From NCBI GenBank assembly GCA_027186245.1, contig CP114482.1, positions 25,811,209 to 25,875,208 of the forward strand: a stretch of DNA of 64,000 bases, read 5' to 3'. Under the pieces are notes generated by a model. That model was not told the DNA's origin, searched no databases, and was given only the letters and a program-made list of their open reading frames with translations. This DNA comes from Coriaria nepalensis (Eukaryota > Streptophyta > Magnoliopsida > Cucurbitales > Coriariaceae). The position numbers and the translations under genes were made by a program. This document shows, one piece after another, positions 38,401 to 51,758 of this stretch. The stretch's first letter is position 1. Each line of letters opens with the position of its first letter.

Positions 38401-39184
38401 CAACCGCAAGTTACGCACGAAAGTCATGTTTAAAGGCCGAATTTCGTTCGAAGTGATTTAGAATGATTTATGACTAAAAGAGCCGCAAAAATATGACTTG
38501 AACGCTAAAAAAGGCATAGTTGCCATCAATAGATCAATTGCAAGTTATGCACGAAAGTCGCGTTTTAAATGCAAAAAGAGAATTCGTTCGAAGTGCCTTC
38601 AAACAATTTAATGATTGAAAAGACTGAGTGATATGCTTTTTAATGCTAAAATAATGCATTGTTGTCTTCAATAGATTAATTACAAGTTATGTAGGAAAAT
38701 AATGTTTGAAGGGCAAAAATAGAATTCGTTCGAATTAATTTAGAATGATTTAAAGACTAAAATAGACTCAATGACATGACTTTAAGGCTAAACAAATGCA
38801 TTGTTGCCTTCAATAGATCAATTGCAAGTTATGCACGAAATTCATGTTTAAATGCCGAATTTCATACGAAGTGATTTGGAATGATTTACTGACTAAAAGA
38901 GACGCAAAAATATGACTTGAACGCTAAAAAATGCATAGTTGCCATCAATAGATCAATTGCAAGTTATGCACGAAAGTCGCGTTTTAAATGCAAAAAGAGA
39001 ATTCGTTCGAAGTGCCTTCAGACAATTTAATGATTGAAAAGACTGAGTGATACGCTTTTTAATGCTAAAATAATGCATTGTTGTCTTCAATAGATTAATT
39101 ACAAGTTATTTAAGAAAATAATATTTGAAGGGCAAAAATAGAATTCGTTCGAACAAATTTAGAATGATTTAATGACTAGAAGAG
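32477..39184 (+). repeat. 16-unit higher-order repeat (6,708 bp), copy 2
   Basis: Anchors are at 32,477, 32,896, 33,315, 33,734, 34,153, 34,572, 34,992, 35,412, 35,832, 36,251, 36,670, 37,089, 37,508, 37,928, 38,348 and 38,766. The copy follows copy 1 unit for unit with very few differences. I noticed GTCATAGTTAAAGG at about 32,971 against GTCATGTTTAAAGG at 26,263, and GAAGGGCG at 37,036 against GAAGGCCG at 30,328. Such likeness over 6.7 kb, against clear differences between units inside the copy, points to a recent duplication of the whole block. An assembly error in copy number cannot be excluded. Confidence 0.93.
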
Positions 39185-39880
39185 ACTCAGTGACATGACT
39201 TTAAGGCTAAACAAATGCATTGTTGCCTATAATAGATCAACTGCAAGTTATGCACGAAAGTCATGTTTAAATGCCGAATTTCGTTCGAAGTGATTTAGAA
39301 TGATTTACTGACTAAAAGAGCCGCAAAAATATGACTCGAACGCTAAAAAAGGCATAGTTGCCATCAATAGATCAATTGCAAGTTATGCACGAAAGTCGCG
39401 TTTTAAATGCAAAAAGAGCATTTGTTCGAAGTGCCTTCAAACAATTTAATGATTGAAAAGACTGAGTGATACGCTTTTTAATGCTAAAATAATGCATTGT
39501 TGTCTTCAATAGATTAATTACAAGTTATGTAAGAAAATAATGTTTGAAGGGCAAAAATAGAATTCGTTCGAATTAATTTAGAATGATTTAAAGACTAAAA
39601 GAGACTCAATGACATGACTTTAAGGCTAAACAAATGCATTGTTGCCTTCAATAGATCAACTGCAAGTTATGCACGAAAGTCATAGTTAAAGGCCGAATTT
39701 CGTTCGAAGTGATTTAGAATGATTTACTGACTAAAAGAGCCGCAAAAATATGACTTGAACGCTAAAAAAGGCATAGTTGCCATCAATAGATCAATTGCAA
39801 GTTATGCACGAAAGTCGCGTTTTAAATGCAAAAAGAGCATTCGTTCGAAGTGCCTTCAAACAATTTAATGATTGAAAAGA
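39185..39880 (+). repeat. Start of a third, broken copy of the 16-unit repeat
   Basis: Units with anchors 39,185 and 39,604 repeat 32,477 and 32,896, including GTCATAGTTAAAGG at 39,679, but agreement stops near 39,880. There the sequence reads GATATGC with GTTGTATTCAATAG, as at 24,800, in place of GATACGC with GTTGTCTTCAATAG as at 33,180. The following sequence belongs to the 24.9-kb and 20.8-kb families. Confidence 0.85.
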
Positions 39881-41394
39881 CTGAGTGATATGCTTTTTAA
39901 TGCTAAAATAATGCATTGTTGTATTCAATAGATTAATTACAAGTTATGTAAGAAAATAATATTTGAAGGGAGAAAATATAATTCGTTCGAACTAATTTAG
40001 AATGATTTAATGACTAGAAGAGACTCAGTGACATGACTTTAAGGCTAAACAAATGCATTGTTGCCTATAACAGATCAACTGCAAGTTATGCACGAAAGTC
40101 ATGTTTAAATGCCGAATTTCATACGAAGTGATTTAGAATGATTTACTGACTAAAAAAGACGCAAAAATATGACTTCAAGGCTAAAAAAATGCATAGTTGC
40201 CCACAATAGATCAATTGCAAATTATGCAAGAAGATGGTGTTCTAAATGCAAAAAGAGAATTGGTTCGAAGTACCTTCAAACAATTTAATGATTGAAACGA
40301 CTGAGTGATATGCTTTTTAATGCTAAAATAATGCATTGTTGTCTTCAATAGAATAATTACAAGTTACGTAAGAAAATAATGTTTGAAGGGCGAAAATAGA
40401 CTTCGTTCGAATTAATTTAGAATGATTTAATGACTAAAAGAGACTCAATGACATGACTTTAAGGCTAAACAAATGCATTGTTGCCTTCAATAGATCAACT
40501 GCAAGTTACGCACGAAAGTCATGATTAAAGGCCGAATTTCGTTCGAAGTGATTTAGAATGATTTACTGACTAAAAGAGATGCAAAAATATGACTTGAACG
40601 CTAAAAAAGGCATAGTTGCCATCAATAGATCAATTGCAAGTTATGCACGAAAGTCGCGTTTTAAATGCAAAAAGAGAATTGGTTCGAAGTGCCTTCAAAC
40701 AATTTACTGATTGAAAAGACTGAGTGATATGCTTTTTAATGCTAAAATAATGCATTGTTGTCTTCTATAGATTAATTACAAGTTACGTAAGAAAATAATG
40801 TTTGAAGGGCGAAAATAGACTTCGTTCGAATTAATTTAGAATGATTTAATGACTAAAAGAGACTCAATGACATGACTTTAAGGCTAAACAAATGCATTGT
40901 TGCCTTCAATAGATCAACTGCAAGTTACGCACGAAAGTCATGATTAAAGGCCGAATTTCGTTCGAAGTGATTTAGAATGATTTACTGACTAAAAGAGATG
41001 CAAAAATATGACTTGAACGCTAAAAAAGGCATAGTTGCCATCAATAGATCAATTGCAAGTTATGCACGAAAGTCGCGTTTTAAATGCAAAAAGAGAATTG
41101 GTTCGAAGTGCCTTCAAACAATTTACTGATTGAAAAGACTGAGTGATATGCTTTTTAATGCTAAAATAATGCATTGTTGTATTCAATAGATTAATTACAA
41201 GTTATGTAAGAAAATAATATTTGAAGGGAGAAAATATAATTCGTTCGAACTAATTTAGAATGATTTAATGACTAGAAGAGACTCAGTGACATGACTTTAA
41301 GGCTAAACAAATGCATTGTTGCCTTCAATAGATCAACTGCAAGTTATGCACGAAAGTCATGTTTAAATGCCGAATTTCAAACGAAGTGATTTGG
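39881..41394 (+). repeat. Segment duplicated from the 20.7-22.2 kb and 24.8-25.7 kb families
   Basis: Anchors are at 40,023, 40,443, 40,862 and 41,281. The segment matches 20,740-22,200 at 19,186 bp spacing, with CCTATAACAGATC, GTTGCCCACAATAG, GAAACGACTG, CTTCTATAG and AATTTCAAACGAAG, and its first half also matches 24,780-25,660 at 15,093 bp. The 40,443 and 40,862 units are near-identical neighbours like 21,257 and 21,676. The match ends near 41,395, where GATTTGGAATG replaces GATTTAGAATG. Confidence 0.88.
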
Positions 41395-43374
41395 AATGAT
41401 TTACTGACTAAAAGAGACGCAAAAATATGACTTGAACGCTAAAAAATGCATAGTTGCCATCAATAGATCAATTGCAAATTATGCAAGAAGATGGCGTTCT
41501 AAATGCAAAAAGAGAATTGGTTCGAAGTACCTTCAAACAATTTAATGATTGAAAAGACTGAGTGATATGCTTTTTAATGCTAAAATAATGCATTGTTGTC
41601 TTCAATAGATTAATTACAAGTTACGTAAGAAAATAATGTTTGAAGGGCGAAAATAGACTTCGTTCGAATTAATTTAGAATGATTTAATGACTAAAAGAGA
41701 CTCAATGACATGACTTTAAGGCTAAACAAATGTATTGTTGCCTTCAATAGATCAACCGCAAGTTACGCACGAAAGTCATGTTTAAAGGCCGAATTTCGTT
41801 CGAAGTGATTTAGAATGATTTACTGACTAAAAGGGCCGCAAAAATATGACTTGAACGCTAAAAAAGGCATAGTTGCCATCAATAGATCAATTGCAAGTTA
41901 TGCACGAAAGTCGCGTTTTAAATGCAAAAAGAGCATTCGTTCGAAGTGCCTTCAAACAATTTAATGATTGAAAAGACTGAGTGATACGCTTTTTAATGCT
42001 AAAATAATGCATTGTTGTCTTCAATAGATTAATTACAAGTTATGTAAGAAAATAATGTTTGAAGGGCAAAAATAGAATTCGTTCGAATTAATTTAAATGA
42101 TTTAAATACTAAAATAGACTCAATGACATGACTTTAAGGCTAAACAAATGCATTGTTGCCTTCAATAGATCAACTGCAAGTTATGCACGAAAGTCATGTT
42201 TAAATGCCGAATTTAAAACGAAGTGATTTGGAATGATTTACTGACTAAAAGAGACGCAAAAATATGACTTGAACGCTAAAAAATGCATAGTTGCCATCAA
42301 TAGGTCAATTGCAAATTATGCAAGAAGATGGCGTTCTAAATGCAAAAAGAGAATTGGTTCGAAGTACCTTCAAACAATTTAATGATTGAAAAGACTGAGT
42401 GATATGCTTTTTAATGCTAAAATAATGCATTGTTGTCTTCAATATATTAATTACAAGTTATGTAAGAGAATAATATTTGAAGGGCGACAATAGAATTCGT
42501 TCGAATTAATTTAGAATGATTTAAAGACTAAAAGAGACTAAATGACATGACTTTAAGGCTAAACAAATGCATTGTTGCCTTCAATAGATCAACTGCAAGT
42601 TACGCACGAAAGTCATGTTCAAAAGCCGAATTTCGTTCGAAGTGATTTAGAATGATTTACTGACTAAAAGAGACGCAAAAATATGACTTGAACGCTAAAA
42701 AATGCATAGTTGCCATCAATAGATCAATTGCAAGTTATGCACGAAAGTCGCGTTTTAGATGCAAAAAGAGAATTGGTTCGAAGTGCCTTCAAACAATTTA
42801 ATGATTGAAAAGACTGAGTGATATGCTTTTTAATGCTAAAATAATGCATTGTTGTATTCAATAGATTAATTACAAGTTATGTAAGAAAATAATATTTGAA
42901 CGGCGAAAATAGACTTCGTTCGAATTAATTTAGAATGATTTAATGACTAAAAGACTCTCAATGACATGACTTTAGGGCTAAACAAATGCATTGTTGCCTT
43001 CAATAGATCAACCGCAAGTTACGCACGAAAGTCATGTTTAAAGGCCGAATTTCGTTCGAAGTGATTTAGAATGATTTACTGACTAAAAGAGCCGCAAAAA
43101 TATGACTTGAACGCTAAAAAAGGCATAGTTGCCATCAATAGATCAATTGCAAGTTATGCACGAAAGTCGCGTGTTAAATGCAAAAAGTGCATTCGTTCAA
43201 AGTGCCTTCAAACAATTTAATGATTGAAAAGACTGAGTGATACGCTTTTTAATGCTAAAATAATGCATTGTTGTCTTCAATAGATTAATTACAAGTTATG
43301 TAAGAAAATAATGTTTGAAGGGCAAAAATAGAATTCGTTCGAATTAATTTAGAATGATTTAAATACTAAAATAG
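41281..43374 (+). repeat. Five-unit block (2,094 bp) related to the following 10-unit repeat
   Basis: Anchors are at 41,281, 41,700, 42,118, 42,537 and 42,956. The first four correspond to 43,375, 43,794, 44,213 and 44,632 at 2,094-2,095 bp spacing, with shared AAATGTATTGTTGCC, TTAAATACTAAAATAG, CAATAGGTCAATTGC and GACTAAATGACATG. The fifth differs: it has AAGACTCTCAATG, TTTAGGGCTAAAC, GTGTTAAATGC and GTGCATTCGTTCAAAG, none seen elsewhere. Confidence 0.87.
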
Positions 43375-46300
43375 ACTCAATGACATGACTTTAAGGCTAA
43401 ACAAATGCATTGTTGCCTTCAATAGATCAACTGCAAGTTATGCACGAAAGTCATGTTTAAATGCCGAATTTCAAACGAAGTGATTTGGAATGATTTACTG
43501 ACTAAAAGAGACGCAAAAATATGACTTGAACGCTAAAAAATGCATAGTTGCCATCAATAGATCAATTGCAAATTATGCAAGAAGATGGCGTGCTAAATGC
43601 AAAAAGAGAATTGGTTCGAAGTACCTTCAAACAATTTAATGATTGAAAAGACTGAGTGATATGCTTTTTAATGCTAAAATAATGCATTGTTGTCTTCAAT
43701 AGATTAATTACAAGTTACGTAAGAAAATAATGTTTGAAGGGCGAAAATAGACTTCGTTCGAATTAATTTAGAATGATTTAATGATTAAAAGAGACTCAAT
43801 GACATGACTTTAAGGCTAAACAAATGTATTGTTGCCTTCAATAGATCAACCGCAAGTTACGCACGAAAGTCATGTTTAAAGGCCGAATTTCGTTCGAAGT
43901 GATTTAGAATGATTTACTGACTAAAAGAGCCGCAAAAATATGACTTGAACGCTAAAAAAGGCATAGTTGCCATCAATAGATCAATTGCAAGTTATGCACG
44001 AAAGTCGCGTTTTAAATGCAAAAAGAGCATTCGTTCGAAGTGCCTTCAAACAATTTAATGATTGAAAAGACTGAGTGATACGCTTTTTAATGCTAAAATA
44101 ATGCATTGTTGTCTTCAATAGATTAATTACAAGTTATGTAAGAAAATAATGTTTGAAGGGCAAAAATAGAATTCGTTCGAATTAATTTAAAATGATTTAA
44201 ATACTAAAATAGACTCAATGACATGACTTTAAGGCTAAACAAATGCATTGTTGCCTTCAATAGATCAACTGCAAGTTATGCACGAAAGTCATGTTTAAAT
44301 GCCGAATTTCAAACGAAGTGATTTGGAATGATTTACTGACTAAAAGAGACGCAAAAATATGACTTGAACGCTAAAAAATGCATAGTTGCCATCAATAGGT
44401 CAATTGCAAATTATGCAAGAAGATGGCGTTCTAAATGCAAAAAGAGAATTGGTTCGAAGTACCTTCAAACAATTTAATGATTGAAAAGACTGAGTGATAT
44501 GCTTTTTAATGCTAAAATAATGCATTGTTGTCTTCAATATATTAATTACAAGTTATGTAAGAGAATAATATTTGAAGGGCGACAATAGAATTCGTTCGAA
44601 TTAATTTAGAATGATTTAAAGACTAAAAGAGACTAAATGACATGACTTTAAGGCTAAACAAATGCATTGTTGCCTTCAATAGATCAACTGCAAGTTACGC
44701 ACGAAAGTCATGTTCAAAGGCCGAATTTCGTTCGAAGTGATTTAGAATGATTTACTGACTAAAAGAGACGCAAAAATATGACTTGAACGCTAAAAAATGC
44801 ATAGTTGCCATCAATAGATCAATTGCAAGTTATGCACGAAAGTCGCGTTTTAAATGCAAAAAGAGAATTGGTTCGAAGTGCCTTCAAACAATTTAATGAT
44901 TGAAAAGACTGAGTGATATGCTTTTTAATGCTAAAATAATGCATTGTTGTATTCAATAGATTAATTACAAGTTATGTAAGAAAATAATATTTGAACGGCG
45001 AAAATAGAATTCGTTCGAACTAATTTAGAATGATTTAATGACTAGAAGAGACTCAGTGACATGATTTTAAGGCTAAACAAATGCATTGTTGCCTATAATA
45101 GATCAACTGCAAGTTATGCACGAAAGTCATGTTTAAATGCTGAATTTCATACGAAGTGATTTAGAATGATTTATCTACTAAAAAAGACGCAAAAATATGA
45201 CTTTAAGGCTAAAAAAATGCATAGTTGCCATCAATAGATCAATTGCAAATTATGCAAGAAGATGGCGTTCTAAATGCAAAAAGAGAATTGGTTCGAAGTA
45301 CCTTCAAACAATTTAATGATTGAAAAGACTGAGTGATATGCTTTTTAATGCTAAAATAATGCATTGTTGTCTTCAATATATTAATTACAAGTTATGTAAG
45401 AGAATAATGTTTGAAGGGCAAAAATAGAATTCGTTCGAATTAATTTAGAATGATTTAAAGACTAAAAGAGACTCAATGACATGACTTTAAGGCTAAACAA
45501 ATGCATTGTTGCCTTCAATAGATCAACTGCAAGTTATGCCCGAAAGTCATGTTTAAAGGCCGAATTTCGTTCGAAGTCATTTAGAATGATTTACTGACTA
45601 AAAGTGACGCAAAAATATGACTTGAACGCTAAAAAATGCATAGTTTCCATCAATAGATCAATTGCAAGTTATGCACGAAAGTCGCGTTTTAAATGCAAAA
45701 AGAGAATTGGTTCGAAGTGCCTTCAAACAATTTAATGATTGAAAAGACTGAGTGATATGCTTTTTAATGCTAAAATAATGCATTGTTGTATTCAATAGAT
45801 TAATTACAAGTTATGTAAGAAAATAATATTTGAAGGGTGAAAATAGAATTTGTTCGAACTAATTTAGAATGATTTAATGACTAGAAGAGACTCAGTGACA
45901 TGACTTTAAGGCTAAACAAATGCATTGTTGCCTATAAGAGATCAACTGCAAGTTATGCACGAAAGTCATGTTTAAATGCCGAATTTCATACGAAGTGATT
46001 TGGAATGATTTACTGACTAAAAAAGACGCAAAAATATGACTTTAAGGCTAAAAAAATGCATAGTTGCCATCAATAAATCAATTGCAAATTATGCAAGAAG
46101 ATGGTGTTCTAAATGCAAAAAGAGAATTGGTTCGAAGTACCTTCAAACAATTTAATGATTGAAAAGACTGAGTGATATGCTTTTTAATGCTAAAATAATG
46201 CATTGTTGTCTTCAATAGATTAATTACAAGTTACGTAAGAAAATAATGTTTGAAGGGCGAAAATAGACTTCGTTCGAATTAATTTAGAATGATTTAATGA

Positions 46301-47566
46301 CTAAAAGAGACTCAATGACATGACTTTAAGGCTAAACAAATGCATTGTTGCCTTCAATAGATCAACTGCAAGTTACGCACGAAAGTCATGATTAAAGGCC
46401 GAATTTCGTTCGAAGTGATTTAGAATGATTTACTGACTAAAAGAGATGCAAAAATATGACTTGAACGCTAAAAAAGGCATAGTTGCCATCAATAGATCAA
46501 TTGCAACTTATGCACGAAAGTCGCGTTTTAAATGCAAAAAGAGAATTGGTTCGAAGTGCCTTCAAACAATTTACTGATTGAAAAGACTGAGTGATATGCT
46601 TTTTAATGCTAAAATAATGCATTGTTGTCTTCAATAGATTAATTACAAGTTACGTAAGAAAATAATGTTTGAAGGGCGAAAATAGACTTCGTTCGAATTA
46701 ATTTAGAATAATTTAATGACTAGAAGAGACTCAATGACATGACTTTAAGGCTAAACGAATGCATTGTTGCCTTCAATAGATCAACCGCAAGTTACGCACG
46801 AAAGTCATGTTTAAAGGCCGAATTTCGTTCGAAGTGATTTAGAATGATTTACTGACTAAAAGAGCCGCAAAAATATGACTTGAACGCTAAAAAAGGCATA
46901 GTTGCCATCAATAGATCAATTGCAAGTTATGCACGAAAGTCGCGTTTTAAATGCAAAAAGAGCCTTCCTTCGAAGTTCCTTCAAACAATTTAATGATTGA
47001 AAAGACTGAGTGATACGCTTTTTAATGCTAAAATAATGCATTGTTGTCTTCAATAGATTAATTACAAGTTACGTAAGAAAATAATGTTTGAAGGGCGAAA
47101 ATAGACTTCGTTCGAATTAATTTAGAATAATTTAATGACTAAAAGAGACTCAATGACATGACTTTAAGGCTAAACGAATGCATTGTTGCCTTCAATAGAT
47201 CAACCGCAAGTTACGCACGAAAGTCATATTTAAAGGCCGAATTTCGTTCGAAGTGATTTAGAATGATTTACTGACTAAAAGAGCCGCAAAAATATGACTT
47301 GAACGCTAAAAAAGGCATAGTTGCCATCAATAGATCAATTGCAAGTTATGCACGAAAGTCGCGTTTTAAATGCAAAAAGAGCCTTCCTTCGAAGTGCCTT
47401 CAAACAATTTAATGATTGAAAAGACTGAGTGATACGCTTTTTAATGCTAAAATAATGCATTGTTGTATTCAATAGATTAATTACAAGTTATGTAAGAAAA
47501 TAATGTTTGAAGGGCAAAAATAGAATTCGTTCGAATTAATTTAGAATGATTTAAATACTAAAATAG
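43375..47566 (+). repeat. 10-unit higher-order repeat (4,192 bp), copy 1
   Basis: Anchors are at 43,375, 43,794, 44,213, 44,632, 45,051, 45,471, 45,890, 46,310, 46,729 and 47,148. Markers that recur 4,192 bp later are CAATAGGTCAATTGC (44,393), CCTATAAGAGATC (45,931), GTTATGCCCGAAAG (45,533), TTTATCTACTAAAAAAG (45,170) and GAGCCTTCCTTCG in two neighbouring units (46,960 and 47,380). Agreement begins about 55 bp before the first anchor. Confidence 0.92.
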
Positions 47567-50500
47567 ACTCAATGACATGACTTTAAGGCTAAACAAATGC
47601 ATTGTTGCCTTCAATAGATCAACTGCAAGTTATGCACGAAAGTCATGTTTAAATGCCGAATTTCAAACGAAGTGATTTGGAATGATTTACTGACTAAAAG
47701 AGACGCAAAAATATGACTTGAACGCTAAAAAATGCATAGTTGCCATCAATAGATCAATTGCAAATTATGCAAGAAGATGGCGTTCTAAATGCAAAAAGAG
47801 AATTGGTTCGAAGTACCTTCAAACAATTTAATGATTGAAAAGACTGAGTGATATGCTTTTTAATGCTAAAATAATGCATTGTTGTCTTCAATAGATTAAT
47901 TACAAGTTACGTAAGAAAATAATGTTTGAAGGGCGAAAATAGACTTCGTTCGAATTAATTTAGAATGATTTAATGACTAAAAGAGACTCAATGACATGAC
48001 TTTAAGGCTAAACAAACGTATTGTTGCCTTCAATAGATCAACCGCAAGTTACGCACGAAAGTCATGTTTAAAGGCCGAATTTCGTTCGAAGTGATTTAGA
48101 ATGATTTACTGACTAAAAGAGCCGCAAAAATATGACTTGAAAGCTAAAAAAGGCATAGTTGCCATCAATAGATCAATTGCAAGTTATGCACGAAAGTCGC
48201 GCTTTAAATGCAAAAAGAGCATTCGTTCGAAGTGCCTTCAAACAATTTAATGATTGAAAAGACTGAGTGATACGCTTTTTAATGCTAAAATAATGCATTG
48301 TTGTCTTCAATAGATTAATTACAAGTTATGTAAGAAAATAATGTTTGAAGGGCAAAAATAGAATTCGTTCGAATTAATTTAAAATGATTTAAATACTAAA
48401 ATAGACTCAATGACATGACTTTAAGGCTAAACAAATGCATTGTTGACTTCAATAGATCAACTGCAAGTTATGCACAAAAGTCATGTTTAAATGCTGAATT
48501 TCAAACGAAGTGATTTGGAATGATTTACTGACTAAAAGAGACGCAAAAATATGACTTGAACGCTAAAAAATGCATAGTTGCCATCAATAGGTCAATTGCA
48601 AATTATGCAAGAAGATGGCGTTCTAAATGCAAAAAGAGAATTGGTTCGAAGTACCTTCAAACAATTTAATGATTGAAAAGACTGAGTGATATGCTTTTTA
48701 ATGCTAAAATAATGCATTGTTGTCTTCAATATATTAATTACAAGTTATGTAAGAGAATAATATTTGAAAGGCGACAATAGAATTCGTTCGAATTAATTTA
48801 GAATGATTTAAAGACTAAAAGAGACTAAATGACATGACTTTAAGGCTAAACAAATGCATTGTTGCCTTCAATAGATCAACTGCAAGTTACGCACGAAAGT
48901 CATGTTCAAAGGCCGAATTTCGTTCGAAGTGATTTAGAATGATTTACTGACTAAAAGAGATGCAAAAATATGACTTGAACGCTAAAAAATGCATAGTTGC
49001 CATCAATAGATCAATTGCAAGTTATGCACGAAAGTCGCGTTTTAAATGCAAAAAGAGAATTGGTTCGAAGTGCCTTCAAACAATTTAATGATTGAAAAGA
49101 CTGAGTGATATGCTTTTTAATGCTAAAATAATGCATTGTTGTATTCAATAGATTAATTACAAGTTATGTAAGAAAATAATATTTGAACGGCGAAAATAGA
49201 ATTCGTTCGAACTAATTTAGAATGATTTAATGACTAGAAGAGACTCAGTGACATGATTTTAAGGCTAAACAAATGCATTGTTGCCTATAATAGATCAACT
49301 GCAAGTTATGCACGAAAGTCATGTTTAAATGCTGAATTTCATACGAAGTGATTTAGAATGATTTATCTACTAAAAAAGACGCAAAAATATGACTTTAAGG
49401 CTAAAAAAATGCATAGTTGCCATCAATAGATCAATTGCAAATTATGCAAGAAGATGGCGTTCTAAATGCAAAAAGAGAATTGGTTCGAAGTACCTTCAAA
49501 CAATTTAATGATTGAAAAGACTGAGTGATATGCTTTTTAATGCTAAAATAATGCATTGTTGTCTTCAATATATTAATTACAAGTTATGTAAGAGAATAAT
49601 GTTTGAAGGGCAAAAATAGAATTCGTTCGAATTAATTTAGAATGATTTAAAGACTAAAAGAGACTCAATGACATGACTTTAAGGCTAAACAAATGCATTG
49701 TTGCCTTCAATAGATCAACTGCAAGTTATGCCCGAAAGTCATGTTTAAAGGCCAAATTTCGTTCGAAGTCATTTAGAATGATTTACTGACTAAAAGTGAC
49801 GCAAAAATATGACTTGAACGCTAAAAAATGCATAGTTTCCATCAATAGATCAATTGCAAGTTATGCACGAAAGTCGCGTTTTAAATGCAAAAAGAGAATT
49901 GGTTCGAAGTGCCTTCAAACAATTTAATGATTGAAAAGACTGAGTGATATGCTTTTTAATGCTAAAATAATGCATTGTTGTATTCAATAGATTAATTACA
50001 AGTTATGTAAGAAAATAATATTTGAAGGGCGAAAATAGAATTTGTTCGAACTAATTTAGAATGATTTAATGACTAGAAGAGACTCAGTGACATGACTTTA
50101 AGGCTAAACAAATGCATTGTTGCCTATAAGAGATCAACTGCAAGTTATGCACGAAAGTCATGTTTAAATGCCGAATTTCATACGAAGTGATTTGGAATGA
50201 TTTACTGACTAAAAAAGACGCAAAAATATGACTTTAAGGCTAAAAAAATGCATAGTTGCCATCAATAGATCAATTGCAAATTATGCAAGAAGATGGTGTT
50301 CTAAATGCAAAAAGAGAATTGGTTCGAAGTACCTTCAAACAATTTAATGATTGAAAAGACTGAGTGATATGCTTTTTAATGCTAAAATAATGCATTGTTG
50401 TCTTCAATAGATTAATTACAAGTTACGTAAGAAAATAATGTTTGAAGGGCGAAAATAGACTTCGTTCGAATTAATTTAGAATGATTTAATGACTAAAAGA

Positions 50501-51758
50501 GACTCAATGACATGACTTTAAGGCTAAACAAATGCATTGTTGCCTTCAATAGATCAACTGCAAGTTACGCACGAAAGTCATGATTAAAGGCCGAATTTCG
50601 TTCGAAGTGATTTAGAATGATTTACTGACTAAAAGAGACGCAAAAATATGACTTGAACGCTAAAAAAGGCATAGTTGCCATCAATAGATCAATTGCAACT
50701 TATGCACGAAAGTCGCGTTTTAAATGCAAAAAGAGAATTGGTTCGAAGTGCCTTCAAACAATTTACTGATTGAAAAGACTGAGTGATATGCTTTTTAATG
50801 CTAAAATAATGCATTGTTGTCTTCAATAGATTAATTACAAGTTACGTAAGAAAATAATGTTTGAAGGGCGAAAATAGACTTCGTTCGAATTAATTTAGAA
50901 TAATTTAATGACTAAAAGAGACTCAATGACATGACTTTAAGGCTAAACGAATGCATTGTTGCCTTCAATAGATCAACCGCAAGTTACGCACGAAAGTCAT
51001 GTTTAAAGGCCGAATTTCGTTCGAAGTGATTTAGAATGATTTACTGACTAAAAGAGCCGCAAAAATATAACTAGAACGCTAAAAAAGGCATAGTTGCCAT
51101 CAATAGATCAATTGCAAGTTATGCACGAAAGTCGCGTTTTAAATGCAAAAAGAGCCTTCCTTCGAAGTGCCTTCAAACAATTTAATGATTGAAAAGACTG
51201 AGTGATACGCTTTTTAATGCTAAAATAATGCATTGTTGTCTTCAATAGATTAATTACAAGTTACGTAAGAAAATAATGTTTGAAGGGCGAAAATAGACTT
51301 CGTTCGAATTAATTTAGAATAATTTAATGACTAAAAGAGACTCAATGACATGACTTTAAGGCTAAACGAATGCATTGTTGCCTTCAATAGATCAACCGCA
51401 AGTTACGCACGAAAGTCATGTTTAAAGGCTGAATTTCGTTCGAAGTGATTTAGAATGATTTACTGACTAAAAGAGCCGCAAAAATATGACTTGAACGCTA
51501 AAAAAGGCATAGTTGCCATCAATAGATCAATTGCAAGTTATGCACGAAAGTCGCGTTTTAAATGCAAAAAGAGCCTTCCTTCGAAGTGCCTTCAAACAAT
51601 TTAATGATTGAAAAGACTGAGTGATACGCTTTTTAATGCTAAAATAATGCATTGTTGTATTCAATAGATTAATTACAAGTTATGTAAGAAAATAATGTTT
51701 GAAGGGCAAAAATAGAATTCGTTCGAATTAATTTAGAATGATTTAAATACTAAAATAG
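47567..51758 (+). repeat. 10-unit higher-order repeat (4,192 bp), copy 2
   Basis: Anchors are at 47,567, 47,986, 48,405, 48,824, 49,243, 49,663, 50,082, 50,502, 50,921 and 51,340. It follows copy 1 unit by unit with scattered single differences: AAACGTATTG for AAATGTATTG, GACTTCAATAG with CACAAAAGTC near 48,450, ATATAACTAGAACG near 51,065 and AAGGCTGAATTTCG near 51,427. It is therefore slightly more diverged than the two copies of the 16-unit repeat. Confidence 0.92.
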
